Source: Paramacrobiotus metropolitanus
Lineage: Eukaryota; Tardigrada; Eutardigrada; Parachela; Macrobiotidae
Assembly (NCBI RefSeq): GCF_019649055.1
Contig: NW_026570397.1
Coordinates: forward strand, 124,001-188,000
Length of the DNA: 64,000 nt
Direction: 5' to 3'
Shown here piece by piece: positions 20,640-35,100 of the stretch. The translations under genes and the position numbers were made by a program. The notes beneath the pieces are model-generated. The model was not told where the DNA came from, ran no database searches, and saw only the letters and a program-made list of their open reading frames with translations. How positions within the stretch are numbered: the stretch's first letter is position 1; every line of letters starts with the position of its first letter.

Positions 20640-22128
20640 AATTCTAGTCTTTGGTCCGGGTCTTTGGTCCGGGTGCTCATTCCGACTAGGAAGACGTCCG
20701 TTGCCGGGGTCTCCTGTCTTCAAGGTGTCCGGTCATTCAGGTCCGAGGCATAGGTTCTCGGGATACCCGATGTTACCGGTTCAGACTTCATCGAAAGGGT
20801 TGGGTAAGCCGGGCTTAAACTTAGATCCGACTGACTGACTTCCGGTAAGGTGTGGATATACGTGGCCGGGTGAGAAACGGGCTTGAAACTCAGTTCCGAC
20901 CGGGGATCCTCCGTTTTCAGTTGACTGGAACCTCCATAGCCGGGTAAGAAGGGCTTAGACTTACATCCAGCCGGGGGTTCATAGGGTAATCTGGTGGGGA
21001 GGCACTGTCGCTGTCTGCGAAAGCCGTAACGCAACCTCCCTGGGTAAGGAATGAGGCCTATTGGGTCACTTGGTGGTGAATCATCCGGTGAAATGCCGGA
21101 ATTCCAAAATTCTGTCCGGACAAAAACCGTAATTTCGCGTCCTGTCGCCTATTGGGCAACTTGGACCGGTTGATGTCGGGCTCTGAAGGGTTGAATCCGG
21201 GGGTAGCCTTGCACTGTAGGAGGGAGCCTCGGTTACTGATTCTAAGTCCCGAGTCAGCCTCACTTGCACTGGCAGATCGTTGTTTAGCGGTCTGGTGGCA
21301 GTTCCGGTTCATAAGGTGTGCTGATGGGAGAGGCACTGTCGCGAATACCGTAAGGTACCCTCTCTGGGTGCAGGATAAGACCTATTGGGTCTCTTAATCG
21401 GTGGATCGTCCGGTGATCCGAGGTTCTATCCGGGCATAACCGTGAAGTCGTGTCCTGTCACCTATTGGGTAACAAGGACAAGTTAATGCCTGGTTTCCAA
21501 CAGGTTGAGTGGCTGGTGGACGTGGTTCACACTGCACCGTGCAGTGTGAACCACGTTCTGGTCCGAATAATGTTATGGCCTCTGTGCGGGAGTCCGACCC
21601 CTTATCCGGTTGGCTTCAGAGTTTTGAAGTCCGATGGTAGCCTCGGTGACCGAGGGTCAGGTCAGCTCCGGTTGCAGAATCAGAGTCCATGCTCAGCCTC
21701 GGTTACTGAGTCTAAGTCCTTTGGCAGCCTCGGTACTCGAGTTAGAGTCCGGGTTATACCCTCGGCTGCAATGGCAGATGGGGTACGCTCAGCTGAAAAT
21801 CCTGAGTTCGTCTCCTGTCACCTATTGGGTAACTCGGGGAGAATATTCGCCGGGGTTCGAAGGGTCAAGGCAGCCTCGGTAAGGAGGTTAAGTCCCGATG
21901 TACCCTCGGCTGTGCTGGCAGATCGTGGTTCACGCGATGTGCTGAGTGTTCTGTCCGGCCAGAAGTCCCAAATCCGTCTCTGGTTACCTATTGGGTAACT
22001 CGGAAGGGTGTGTTCCGGACTTTGAAGGTTGACGTCCGAGAACGATTGGCCTCGGTTGGCTGGCAGATCGCGGTTGACGGTATGATGGTCGCTACATCCC
22101 GGCAAAAACCCTTGTTGTCGGTGAAAGT
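20640..22128. repeat. Old, diverged complex tandem repeat beside the satellite
   Basis: Several motifs recur in the same order. CACCTATTGGGTAAC or close variants occur near 21149, 21456, 21815 and 21981, and related CCTATTGGGTC forms occur near 21055 and 21373. GCCTCGGTTACTGAGTCTAA or variants occur about six times between 21221 and 21895. GGCAGATCG occurs near 21270, 21917 and 22063. CCGGGTAAG plus GGGCTTA repeats lie at 20800-20975. The overall unit is about 300-360 bp with nested roughly 35-bp subrepeats. High GC and strong divergence contrast with the young, AT-rich satellite that follows. Confidence 0.7.
21520..21556. repeat. Perfect 18-bp inverted repeat with 1-bp centre
   Basis: The left arm ACGTGGTTCACACTGCAC (21520-21537) and right arm (21539-21556) are exact reverse complements around a single C. 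It lies within the diverged complex repeat. The arm resembles a nearby single copy of GTGGTTCACGCGATGTGC near 21926, suggesting the palindrome formed by local inverted duplication. Confidence 0.85.
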
Positions 22129-25100
22129 GAACGGTTTTAGGCTCGCGGACAATTTAAAAATTATTTTACCAAACCCGCCAATTTTATCTTTATGAAGCAC
22201 AAATTCCAAAAGTAGGCCAAAAACGTTGTCCTATGTAAAAGAACGCGGGAAATCGGACGCCGCAAAAATCAGACAGAAAAAACGCCATCTGAGTGGTTTT
22301 TGGCTCGCTGACAGGTAAAAAAATTTCACCAAACCCGCCAATTTTATCTTTATGAAGCACCAATTATAAAATTAAGTAAAAAACGTTTTCCTATGTAAAA
22401 GAACGCGGGGAATCGGACGCCGTAAAAGTTGGAGAGAAAAACGCCATCTGACTGGTTTTTGGCTCGCTGACAGGTAAAAAAATTTCACCAAACCCGCCAA
22501 TTTTATCTTTATGAAGCACCAATTCCAAAATTAAGTAAAAAACGTTTTCCCATGTAAAGGAACTCGGGGAATCGGACGCCGCAAAATTCAGACTTAAAAA
22601 ACGCCATCTGACTGGTTTTTGGCTCGCTGACAGGTAAAAAAATTTCACCAAACCCGCCAATTTTATCTTTATGAAGCACCAAATCCAAAATTAAGTAAAA
22701 AACGTTTTCCTATGTAAAAGAACGCGGGGAGTCGGACGCCGCAAAAATCAGACAGAAAAAACGCCATCTGAGTGGTTTTTGGCTCGCTGACAGGTAAAAA
22801 AATTTCACCAAACCCGCCAATTTTATCTTTATGAAGCACCAATTCCAAAATTAAGTAAAAAACGTTTTCCTATGTAAAAGAACGCGGGAAATCGGACGCC
22901 GTAAAAATCAGACTTAAAAAACGCCATCTGACTGGTTTTTGGCTCGCTGACAGGTAAAAAAATTTCACCAAACCCGCCAATTTTATCTTTATGAAGCACC
23001 AATTCCAAAATTAAACAAAAAAAGTTTTCCTATGTAAAAGAACGCGGGAAATCGGACGCCGTGAAAATTGGACAGAAAAAACGTTATCTGAGTGGTTTTT
23101 GGCTCGCTGACAGGTAAAAAAATTTCACCAATCCCGCCAATTTTATCTTTATAAAGCACCAATTATAAAATTAAGTAAAAAACGTTTTCCTATGTAAAAG
23201 AACGCGGGGAGTCGGACGCCGCAAAAATCAGACAGAAAAAACGCCATCTGACTGGTTTTTGGCTCGCTGACAGGTAAAAAAATTTCACCAAACCCGCCAA
23301 TTTTATCTTTATGAAGCACCAATTCCAAAATTAAGTAAAAACGTTTTCCTATGTAAAAGAACGCGGGGAATCGGACGCCGCAAAAATCAGACAGAAAAAA
23401 CGCCATCTGACTGGTTTTTGACTCACTGACAAGAAAAAAAATTTCACCAAACCCGCCAATTTTATCTTTATGAAGCACTAATTCCAAAATTAAACAAAAA
23501 ACGTTTTCCTATGTAAAAGAACGCGGGGAATCGGACGCCGCAAAATCAGACTTAAAAACGCCATCTGACTGGTTTTTGACTCACTGACAAGAAAAAAAAT
23601 TTCACCAAACCCGCCAATTTTATCTTTATGAAGCACCAATTCCAAAATTAAGTAAAAAACGTTTTCCTATGTAAAAGAACGCGGGAATCGGACGCCGCAA
23701 AATCAGACTTAAAAACGCCATCTGACTGGTTTTTGGCTCGCTGACAGGTAAAAAAATTTCGCCAAACCCGCCAATTTTATCTTTATGAAGCACCAATTCC
23801 AAAATTAAGTAAAAAACGTTTTCCTATGTAAAAGAACTCGGGGAATCGGACGCCGCAAAATTCAGACTTAAAAAACGCCATCTGACTGGTTTTTGACTCA
23901 CTGACAAGAAAAAAAATTTCACCAAACCCGCCAATTTTATCTTTATGAAGCACTAATTCCAAAATTAAACAAAAAACGTTTTCCTATGTAAAAGAACGCG
24001 GGAATCGGACGCCGCAAAATCAGACTTAAAAAACGCCATCTGACTGGTTTTTGGCTCGCTGACAAGTAAAAAAATTTCACCAAACCCGCCAATTTTATCT
24101 TTATGAAGCACCAATTCCAAAATTAAGTAAAAAACGTTTTCCTATGTAAAAGAACGCGGGGAATCGGACGCCGCAAAAATCAGACAGAAAAAACGCCATC
24201 TGACTGGTTTTTGGCTCGCTGACAGGTAAAAAAATTTCACCAAACCCGCCAATTTTATCTTTATGAAGCACCAATTCCAAAATTAAACAAAAAACGTTTT
24301 CCTATGTAAAAGAACGCGGGGAATCGGACGCCGCAAAATTCAGACTTAAAAAACGCCATCTGACTGGTTTTTGACTCACTGACAAGAAAAAAAATTTCAC
24401 CAAACCCGCCAATTTTATCTTTATGAAGCACCAATTCCAAAATTAAGTAAAAAACGTTTTCCTATGTAAAAGAACGCGGGGAATCGGACGCCGCAAAATT
24501 CAGACTTAAAAAACGCCATCTGACTGGTTTTTGACTCACTGACAAGAAAAAAAATTTCACCAAACCCGCCAATTTTATCTTTATGAAGCACCAATTCCAA
24601 AATTAAACAAAAAACGTTTTCCTATGTAAAAGAACGCGGGGAATCGGACGCCGCAAAATTCAGACTTAAAAAACGCCATCTGACTGGTTTTTGACTCACT
24701 GACAAGAAAAAAAATTTCACCAAACCCGCCAATTTTATCTTTATGAAGCACTAATTCCAAAATTAAACAAAAAACGTTTTCCTATGTAAAAGAACGCGGG
24801 AATCGGACGCCGAAAAATCAGACTTAAAACGCCATCTGACTGGTTTTTGGCTCGCTGACAAGAAAAAAATTTCACCAAACCCGCCAATTTTATCTTTATG
24901 AAGCACCAATTCCAAAATTAAGTAAAAAACGTTTTCCTATGTAAAAGAACGCGGGAAATCGGACGCCGTAAAAATCAGACTTAAAAAACGCCATCTGACT
25001 GGTTTTTGGCTCGCTGACAGGTAAAAAAATTTCACCAAACCCGCCAATTTTATCTTTATGAAGCACCAATTCCAAAATTAAACAAAAAACGTTTTCCTAT

Positions 25101-28100
25101 GTAAAAGAACGCGGGAATCGGACGCCGCAAAATCAGACTTAAAAACGCCATCTGACTGGTTTTTGGCTCGCTGACAAGTAAAAAAATTTCACCAAACCCG
25201 CCAATTTTATCTTTATGAAGCACCAATTCCAAAATTAAGTAAAAAACGTTTTCCTATGTAAAAGAACGCGGGAATCGGACGCCGCAAAATCAGACTTAAA
25301 AACGCCATCTGACTGGTTTTTGGCTCGCTGACAGGTAAAAAAATTTCACCAAACCCGCCAATTTTATCTTTATGAAGCACTAATTCCAAAATTAAACAAA
25401 AAACGTTTTCCTATGTAAAAGAACGCGGGGAATCGGACGCCGCAAAAATCAGACAGAAAAAACGCCATCTGACTGGTTTTTGGCTCGCTGACAGGTAAAA
25501 AAATTTCACCAAACCCGCCAATTTTATCTTTATGAAGCACCAATTCCAAAATTAAACAAAAAACGTTTTCCTATGTAAAAGAACGCGGGGAATCGGACGC
25601 CGCAAAATTCAGACTTAAAAAACGCCATCTGACTGGTTTTTGGCTCGCTGACAAGTAAAAAAATTTCACCAAACCCGCCAATTTTATCTTTATGAAGCAC
25701 CAATTCCAAAATTAAACAAAAACGTTTTCCTATGTAAAAGAACGCGGGGAGTCGGACGCCGTAAAATTGGACAGAAAAACGCCATTTGACTGGTTTTGGC
25801 TCGCTGACAGGTAAAAAAATTTCACCAAACCCGCCAATTTTATCTTTATGAAGCACCAATTCCAAAATTAAGTAAAAAACGTTTTCCTATGTAAAAGAAC
25901 GCGGGGAATCGGACGCCGCAAAAATCAGACAGAAAAAACGCCATCTGACTGGTTTTTGGCTCGCTGACAGGTAAAAAAATTTCACCAAACCCGCCAATTT
26001 TATCTTTATGAAGCACCAATTCCAAAATTAAGTAAAAAACGTTTTCCTATGTAAAAGAACGCGGGGAATCGGACGCCGTAAAAATTCAGACTTAAAAAAC
26101 GCCATCTGACTGGTTTTTGGCTCGCTGACAGGTAAAAAATTTCACCAAACCCGCCAATTTTATCTTTATGAAGCACCAATTCCAAAATTAAACAAAAAAC
26201 GTTTTCCTATGTAAAAGAACGCGGGAATCGGACGCCGCAAAATCAGACTTAAAAACGCCATCTGACTGGTTTTTGGCTCGCTGACAGGTAAAAAAATTTC
26301 ACCAAACCCACCAATTTTATCTTTATGAAGCACTAATTCCAAAATTAAACAGAAAACGTTTTCCTATGTAAAAGAACGCGGGAATCGGACGCCGCAAAAT
26401 CAGACTTAAAAACGCCATCTGACTGGTTTTTGGCTCGCTGACAAGTAAAAAAATTTCACCAAACCCGCCAATTTTATCTTTATGAAGCACCAATTCCAAA
26501 ATTAAACAAAAACGTTTTCCTATGTAAAGGAACGCGGGGAGTCGGACGCCGTCAAAATTGGACAGAAAAACGCCATCTGACTGGTTTTTGGCTCGCTGAC
26601 AGGTAAAAAAATTTCACCAAACCCGCCAATTTTATCTTTATGAAGCACCAATTCCAAAATTAAACAAAAAACGTTTTCCTATGTAAAAGAACGCGGGGAA
26701 TCGGACGCCGCAAAAATCAGACTTAAAAACGCCATCTGACTGGTTTTTGGCTCGCTGACAAGTAAAAAAATTTCACCAAACCCGCCAATTTTATCTTTAT
26801 GAAGCACCAATTCCAAAATTAAACAAAAAACGTTTTCCTATGTAAAAGAACGCGGGAAATCGGACGCCGTAAAAATCAGACTTAAAAAACGCCATCTGAC
26901 TGGTTTTTGGCTCGCTGACAAGTAAAAAAATTTCACCAAACCCGCCAATTTTATCTTTATGAAGCACCAATTCCAAAATTAAACAAAAACGTTTTCCTAT
27001 GTAAAAGAACGCGGGGAGTCGGACGCCGCAAAAATTGGACAGAAAAACGCCATCTGACTGGTTTTGGCTCGCTGACAGGTAAAAAATTTCACCAAACCCG
27101 CCAATTTTATCTTTATGAAGCACCAATTCCAAAATTAAACAAAAACGTTTTCCTATGTAAAAGAACGCGGGGAATCGGACGCCGCAAAATCAGACTTAAA
27201 AACGCCATCTGAGTGGTTTTTGGCTCGCTGACAAGTAAAAAAATTTCACCAAACCCGCCAATTTTATCTTTATGAAGCACCAATTCCAAAATTAAACAAA
27301 AAACGTTTTCCTATGTAAAAGAACGCGGGGAATCGGACGCCGGAAAATCAGACTTAAAAAACGCCATCTGACTGGTTTTTGGCTCGCTGACAAGTAAAAA
27401 AATTTCACCAAACCCGCCAATTTTATCTTTATGAAGCACCAATTCCAAAATTAAACAAAAAACGTTTTCCTATGTAAAAGAACGCGGGGAATCGGACGCC
27501 GCAAAAATCAGACTTAAAAAACGCCATCTGACTGGTTTTTGGCTCGCTGACAGGTAAAAAAATTTCACCAAACCCGCCAATTTTATCTTTATGAAGCACC
27601 AATTCCAAAATTAAACAAAAAACGTTTTCCTATGTAAAAGAACGCGGGGAGTCGGACGCCGTAAAAATTGGACAGAAAAACGCCATCTGACTGGTTTTTG
27701 GCTCGCTGACAGGTAAAAAAATTTCACCAAACCCGCCAATTTTATCTTTATGAAGCACCAATTCCAAAATTAAACAAAAAACGTTTTCCTATGTAAAAGA
27801 ACGCGGGGAATCGGACGCCGCAAAAATCAGACAGAAAAACGCCATCTGACTGGTTTTTGGCTCGCTGACAGGTAAAAAAATTTCACCAAACCCGCCAATT
27901 TTATCTTTATGAAGCACCAATTCCAAAATTAAACAAAAACGTTTTCCTATGTAAAAGAACGCGGGGAATCGGACGCCGCAAAATCAGACAGAAAAACGCC
28001 ATCTGACTGGTTTTTGGCTCGCTGACAGGTAAAAAATTTCACCAAACCCGCCAATTTTATCTTTATGAAGCACCAATTCCAAAATTAAACAAAAACGTTT

Positions 28101-29189
28101 TCCTATGTAAAAGAACGCGGGGAATCGGACGCCGCAAAATCAGACTTAAAAAACGCCATCTGACTGGTTTTTGGCTCGCTGACAAGTAAAAAAATTTCAC
28201 CAAACCCGCCAATTTTATCTTTATGAAGCACCAATTCCAAAATTAAGTAAAAAACGTTTTCCTATGTAAAAGAACGCGGGGAATCGGACGCCGTAAAAAT
28301 CAGACAGAAAAAACGCCATCTGACTGGTTTTTGGCTCGCTGACAGGTAAAAAAATTTCACCAAACCCGCCAATTTTATCTTTATGAAGCACCAATTCCAA
28401 AATTAAGTAAAAAACGTTTTCCTATGTAAAAGAACGCGGGGAATCGGACGCCGCAAAAATCAGACTTAAAAAACGCCATCTGACTGGTTTTTGGCTCGCT
28501 GACAGGTAAAAAATTTCACCAAACCCGCCAATTTTATCTTTATGAAGCACCAATTCCAAAATTAAGTAAAAAACGTTTTCCTATGTAAAAGAACGCGGGA
28601 ATCGGACGCCGCAAAATCAGACAGAAAAACGCCATCTGAGTGGTTTTTGGCTCGCTGACAAGTAAAAAAATTTCACCAAACCCGCCAATTTTATCTTTAT
28701 GAAGCACTAATTCCAAAATTAAACAAAAAAACGTTTTCCTATGTAAAAGAACGCGGGGAATCGGACGCCGCAAAAACGAGACTTAAAAACGCCATCTGAC
28801 TGGTTTTTGACTCGCTGACAGGTAAAAAAATTTAACCAAACCCGCCAATTTTATCTTTATGAAGCACCAATTCCAAAATTAAACAAAAACGTTTTCCTAT
28901 GTAAAAGAACGCGGGGAATCGGACGCCGCAAAATCAGACTTAAAAACGCCATCTGACTGGTTTTTGACTCGCTGACAAGTAAAAAAATTTCACCAAACCC
29001 GCCAATTTTATCTTTATGAAGCACCAATTCCAAAATTAAACAAAAACGTTTTCCTATGTAAAAGAACGCGGGGAGTCGGACGCCGTAAAAATTGGACAGA
29101 AAAACGCCATCTGACTGGTTTTTGACTCGCTGACAGGTAAAAAAATTTCACCAAACCCGCCAATTTTATCTTTATGAAGCACCAATTCC
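22129..29189. repeat. Satellite zone A (proximal variants)
   Basis: In this zone the variable segment reads AAAATTAAGTAAAA or AAAATTAAACAAAA, many copies carry CAGACTTAAAA instead of CAGACAG, and the end reads mostly GGCTCGCTGACAGG. The first monomer (22129-22300) is the most diverged, with GCACAAATTCC, AGTAGGCC and ACGTTGTCC, as expected at an array edge next to the older complex repeat. Confidence 0.8.
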
Positions 29190-32100
29190 AAAATTAAGCA
29201 AAAACGTTTTCCTATGTAAAAGAACGCGGGAAATCGGACGCCGTAAAAATCAGACTTAAAAAACGCCATCTGACTGGTTTTTGGCTCGCTGACAGGTAAA
29301 AAAATTTCACCAAACCCGCCAATTTTATCTTTATGAAGCACCAATTCCAAAATTAAGCAAAAACGTTTTCCTATGTAAAAGAACGCGGGGAATCGGACGC
29401 CGCAAAAATCAGACAGAAAAAACGCCATCTGAGTGGTTTTTGGCTCGCTGACAGGTAAAAAAATTTCACCAAACCCGCCAATTTTATCTTTATGAAGCAC
29501 CAATTCCAAAATTAAACAAAAACGTTTTCCTATGTAAAAGAACGCGGGAAATCGGACGCCGTAAAAATCAGACTTAAAAAACGCCATCTGACTGGTTTTT
29601 GACTCACTGACAAGAAAAAAAATTTCACCAAACCCGCCAATTTTATCTTTATGAAGCACTAATTCCAAAATTAAACAAAAAACGTTTTCCTATGTAAAAG
29701 AACGCGGGGAATCGGACGCCGCAAAAATCAGACTTAAAAACGCCATCTGACTGGTTTTTGGCTCTCGCTGACAGGTAAAAAAATTTCACCAAACCCGCCA
29801 ATTTTATCTTTATGAAGCACCAATTCCAAAATTAAGCAAAAACGTTTTCCCATGTAAAAGAACGCGGGGAATCGGACGCCGCAAAAATCAGACTTAAAAA
29901 ACGCCATCTGACTGGTTTTTGGCTCGCTGACAGGTAAAAAAATTTCACCAAACCCGCCAATTTTATCTTTATGAAGCACCAATTCCAAAATTAAGCAAAA
30001 ACGTTTTCCTATGTAAAAGAACGCGGGGAATCGGACGCCGCAAAAATCAGACAGAAAAAACGCCATCTGACTGGTTTTTGGCTCGCTGACAGGTAAAAAA
30101 TTTCACCAAACCCGCCAATTTTATCTTTATGAAGCACCAATTCCAAAATTAAGTAAAAAACGTTTTCCTATGTAAAAGAACGCGGGGAGTCGGACGCCGC
30201 AAAAATCAGACAGAAAAAACGCCATCTGAGTGGTTTTTGGCTCGCTGACAAGTAAAAAAATTTCACCAAACCCGCCAATTTTATCTTTATGAAGCACCAA
30301 TTCCAAAATTAAGCAAAAAACGTTTTCCTATGTAAAAGAACGCGGGAATCGGACGCCGCAAAAATCAGACAGAAAAAACGCCATCTGACTGGTTTTTGGC
30401 TCGCTGACAGGTAAAAAAATTTCACCAAACCCGCCAATTTTATCTTTATGAAGCACCAATTCCAAAATTAAGTAAAAAACGTTTTCCTATGTAAAAGAAC
30501 GCGGGGAATCGGACGCCGCAAAAATCAGACAGAAAAAACGCCATCTGAATGGTTTTTGGCTCGCTGACAGGTAAAAAATTTCACCAAACCCGCCAATTTT
30601 ATCTTTATGAAGCACCAATTCCAAAATTAAGCAAAAAACGTTTTCCTATGTAAAAGAACGCGGGGAATCGGACGCCGTAAAAATTAGACAGAAAAACGCC
30701 ATCTGACTGGTTTTTGGCTCGCTGACAAGTAAAAAAATTTCACCAAACCCGCCAATTTTATCTTTATGAAGCACCAATTCCAAAATTAAGCGAAAAACGT
30801 TTTCCTATGTAAAAGAACGCGGGGAATCGGACGCCGCAAAAATCAGACAGAAAAACGCCATCTGACTGGTTTTTGGCTCGCTGACAGGTAAAAAATTTCA
30901 CCAAACCCGCCAATTTTATCTTTATGAAGCACCAATTCCAAAATTAAGTAAAAAACGTTTTCCTATGTAAAAGAACGCGGGAATCGGACGCCGCAAAATC
31001 AGACAGAAAAAACGCCATCTGACTGGTTTTGACTCGCTGACAGGTAAAAAAATTTCACCAAACCCGCCAATTTTATCTTTATGAAGCACCAATTCCAAAA
31101 TTAAGCAAAAACGTTTTCCTATGTAAAAGAACGCGGGGAATCGGACGCCGCAAAAATCAGACAGAAAAACGCCATCTGACTGGTTTTTGGCTCGCTGACA
31201 AGTAAAAAATTTCACCAAACCCGCCAATTTTATCTTTATGAAGCACCAATTCCAAAATTAAACCAAAAAACGTTTTCCTATGTAAAAGAACGCGGGGAAT
31301 CGGACGCCGCAAAAATCAGACAGAAAAACGCCATCTGACTGGTTTTGACTCGCTGACAGGTAAAAAAATTTCACCAAACCCGCCAATTTTATCTTTATGA
31401 AGCACCAATTCCAAAATTAAGCAAAAACGTTTTCCTATGTAAAAGAACGCGGGGAGTCGGACGCCGCAAAAATCAGACAGAAAAAACGCCATCTGACTGG
31501 TTTTTGGCTCGCTGACAGGTAAAAAAATTTCACCAAACCCGCCAATTTTATCTTTATGAAGCACCAATTCCAAAATTAAGCAAAAACGTTTTCCTATGTA
31601 AAAGAACGCGGGGAATCGGACGCCGCAAAATCAGACTTAAAAACGCCATCTGACTGGTTTTTGGCTCGCTGACAAGTAAAAAATTTCACCAAACCCGCCA
31701 ATTTTATCTTTATGAAGCACCAATTCCAAAATTAAACCAAAAACGTTTTCCTATGTAAAAGAACGCGGGAATCGGACGCCGCAAAAATCAGACAGAAAAA
31801 CGCCATCTGACTGGTTTTTGGCTCGCTGACAGGTAAAAAAATTTCACCAAACCCGCCAATTTTATCTTTATGAAGCACCAATTCCAAAATTAAGCAAAAA
31901 CGTTTTCCTATGTAAAAGAACGCGGGGAATCGGACGCCGCAAAATCAGACAGAAAAAACGCCATCTGACTGGTTTTGGCTCGCTGACAGGTAAAAAATTT
32001 CACCAAACCCGCCAATTTTATCTTTATGAAGCACCAATTCCAAAATTAATTAAGCAAAAACGTTTTCCTATGTAAAAGAACGCGGGAATCGGACGCCGTA

Positions 32101-35100
32101 AAAATCAGACAGAAAAAACGCCATCTGACTGGTTTTTGGCTCGCTGACAAGGTAAAAAATTTCACCAAACCCGCCAATTTTATCTTTATGAAGCACCAAT
32201 TCCAAAATTAAACAAAAAGGTTTTCCTATGTAAAAGAACGCGGGAAATCGGACGCCGTAAAAATCAGACAGAAAAAACGCCATCTGACTGGTTTTTGGCT
32301 CGCTGACAGGTAAAAAATTTCACCAAACCCGCCAATTTTATCTTTATGAAGCACCAAATCCAAAATTAAGCAAAAAACGTTTTCCTATGTAAAAGAACGC
32401 GGGGAATCGGACGCCGTAAAAATTGGACAGAAAAACGCCATCTGACTGGTTTTTGGCTCGCTGACAGGTAAAAAAATTTCACCAAACCCGCCAATTTTAT
32501 CTTTATGAAGCACCAATTCCAAAATTAAACAAAAAGGTTTTCCTATGTAAAAGAACGCGGGGAATCGGACGCCGCAAAATCAGACAGAAAAACGCCATCT
32601 GACTGGTTTTTGGCTCGCTGACAGGTAAAAAATTTCACCAAACCCGCCAATTTTATCTTTATGAAGCACTAATTCCAAAATTAAACAAAAAACGTTTTCC
32701 TATGTAAAAGAACGCGGGGAATCGGACGCCGTAAAAATCAGACAGAAAAAACGCCATCTGACTGGTTTTTGGCTCGCTGACAGGTAAAAAAATTTCACCA
32801 AACCCGCCAATTTTATCTTTATGAAGCACCAATTCCAAAATTAAGTAAAAAACGTTTTCCTATGTAAAAGAACGCGGGGAATCGGACGCCGCAAAATCAG
32901 ACAGAAAAAACGCCATCTGAACGGTTTTTGGCTCGCTGACAAATGAAAAAATTTTTTACCAAACCCGCCAATTTTATCTTTATGAAGCACCAATTCCAAA
33001 ATTAAGCAAAAACGTTTTCCTATGTAAAAGAACGCGGGGAATCGGACGCCGTAAAAATTAGACAGAAAAACGCCATCTGACTGGTTTTTGGCTCGCTGAC
33101 AGGTAAAAAATTTCACCAAACCCGCCAATTTTATCTTTATGAAGCACCAATTCCAAAATTAAGCAAAAACGTTTTCCTATGTAAAAGAACACGGGGAATC
33201 GGACGCCGCAAAATCAGACTTAAAAAACGCCATCTGACTGGTTTTTGACTCGCTGACAGGTAAAAAAATTTCACCAAACCCGCCAATTTTATCTTTATGA
33301 AGCACCAATTCCAAAATTAAAGCAAAAACGTTTTTCTATGTAAAAGAACGCGGGGAATCGGACGCCGCAAAAATCAGACAGAAAAAACGCCATCTGACTG
33401 GTTTTTGGCTCGCTGACAGGTAAAAAATTTCACCAAACCCGCCAATTTTATCTTTATGAAGCACCAATTCCAAAATTAAGCAAAAACGTTTTCCTATGTA
33501 AAAGAACGCGGGAATCGGACGCCGCAAAAATCAGACAGAAAAACGCCATCTGACTGGTTTTTGGCTCGCTGACAGGTAAAAAATTTCACCAAACCCGCCA
33601 ATTTTATCTTTATGAAGCACCAATTCCAAAATTAAGCAAAAACGTTTTCCTATGTAAAAGAACGCGGGGAATCGGACGCCGCAAAATCAGACAGAAAAAA
33701 CGCCATCTGACTGGTTTTGACTCGCTGACAGGTAAAAAAATTTCACCAAACCCGCCAATTTTATCTTTATGAAGCACCAATTCCAAAATTAAGCAAAAAC
33801 GTTTTCCTATGTAAAAGAACGCGGGGAATCGGACGCCGCAAAATCAGACAGAAAAACGCCATCTGACTGGTTTTGACTCTGACAGTAAAAAAAATTTCAC
33901 CAAACCCGCCAATTTTATCTTTATGAAGCACCAATTCCAAAATTAAGCAAAAAACGTTTTCCTATGTAAAAGAACGCGGGGAATCGGACGCCGTAAAAAT
34001 GAGACAGAAAAAACGCCATCTGACTGGTTTTGGCTCGCTGACAAGTAAAAAATTTCACCAAACCCGCCAATTTTATCTTTATGAAGCACCAATTCCAAAA
34101 TTAAGCGAAAAACGTTTCCCTATGTAAAAGAACGCGGGGAATCGGACGCCGCAAAAATCAGACAGAAAAAACGCCATCTGACTGGTTTTTGGCTCGCTGA
34201 CAAGTAAAAAATTTTTTTACCAAACCCGCCAATTTTATCTTTATGAAGCACCAATTCCAAAATTAAGCAAAAAACGTTTTCCTATGTAAAAGAACGCGGG
34301 GAATCGGACGCCGTAAAAATCAGACAGAAAAAACGCCATCTGACTGGTTTTTGGCTCGCTGACAGGTAAAAAATTTCACCAAACCCGCCAATTTTATCTT
34401 TATGAAGCACCAATTCCAAAATTAAGCAAAAACGTTTTCCTATGTAAAAGAACGCGGGGAATCGGACGCCGCAAAAATCAGACAGAAAAACGCCATCTGA
34501 CTGGTTTTGACTCGCTGACAGGTAAAAAATTTCACCAAACCCGCCAATTTTATCTTTATGAAGCACCAATTCCAAAATTAAGCAAAAACGTTTTCCTATG
34601 TAAAAGAACGCGGGGAATCGGACGCCGTAAAAATTGGACAGAAAAACGCCATCTGACTGGTTTTTGGCTCGCTGACAGGTAAAAAAATTTCACCAAACCC
34701 GCCAATTTTATCTTTATGAAGCACCAATTCCAAAATTAAGCAAAAAACGTTTTCCTATGTAAAAGAACGCGGGGAATCGGACGCCGCAAAAATCAGACAG
34801 AAAAAACGCCATCTGACTGGTTTTTGGCTCGCTGACAAGTAAAAAATTTTTTTACCAAACCCGCCAATTTTATCTTTATGAAGCACCAATTCCAAAATTA
34901 AGCAAAAAACGTTTTCCTATGTAAAAGAACGCGGGAATCGGACGCCGCAAAAATCAGACAGAAAAAACGCCATCTGACTGGTTTTTGGCTCGCTGACAAG
35001 TAAAAAATTTTTTCACCAAACCCGCCAATTTTATCTTTATGAAGCACCAATTCCAAAATTAAGCAAAAACGTTTTCCTATGTAAAAGAACGCGGGAATCG

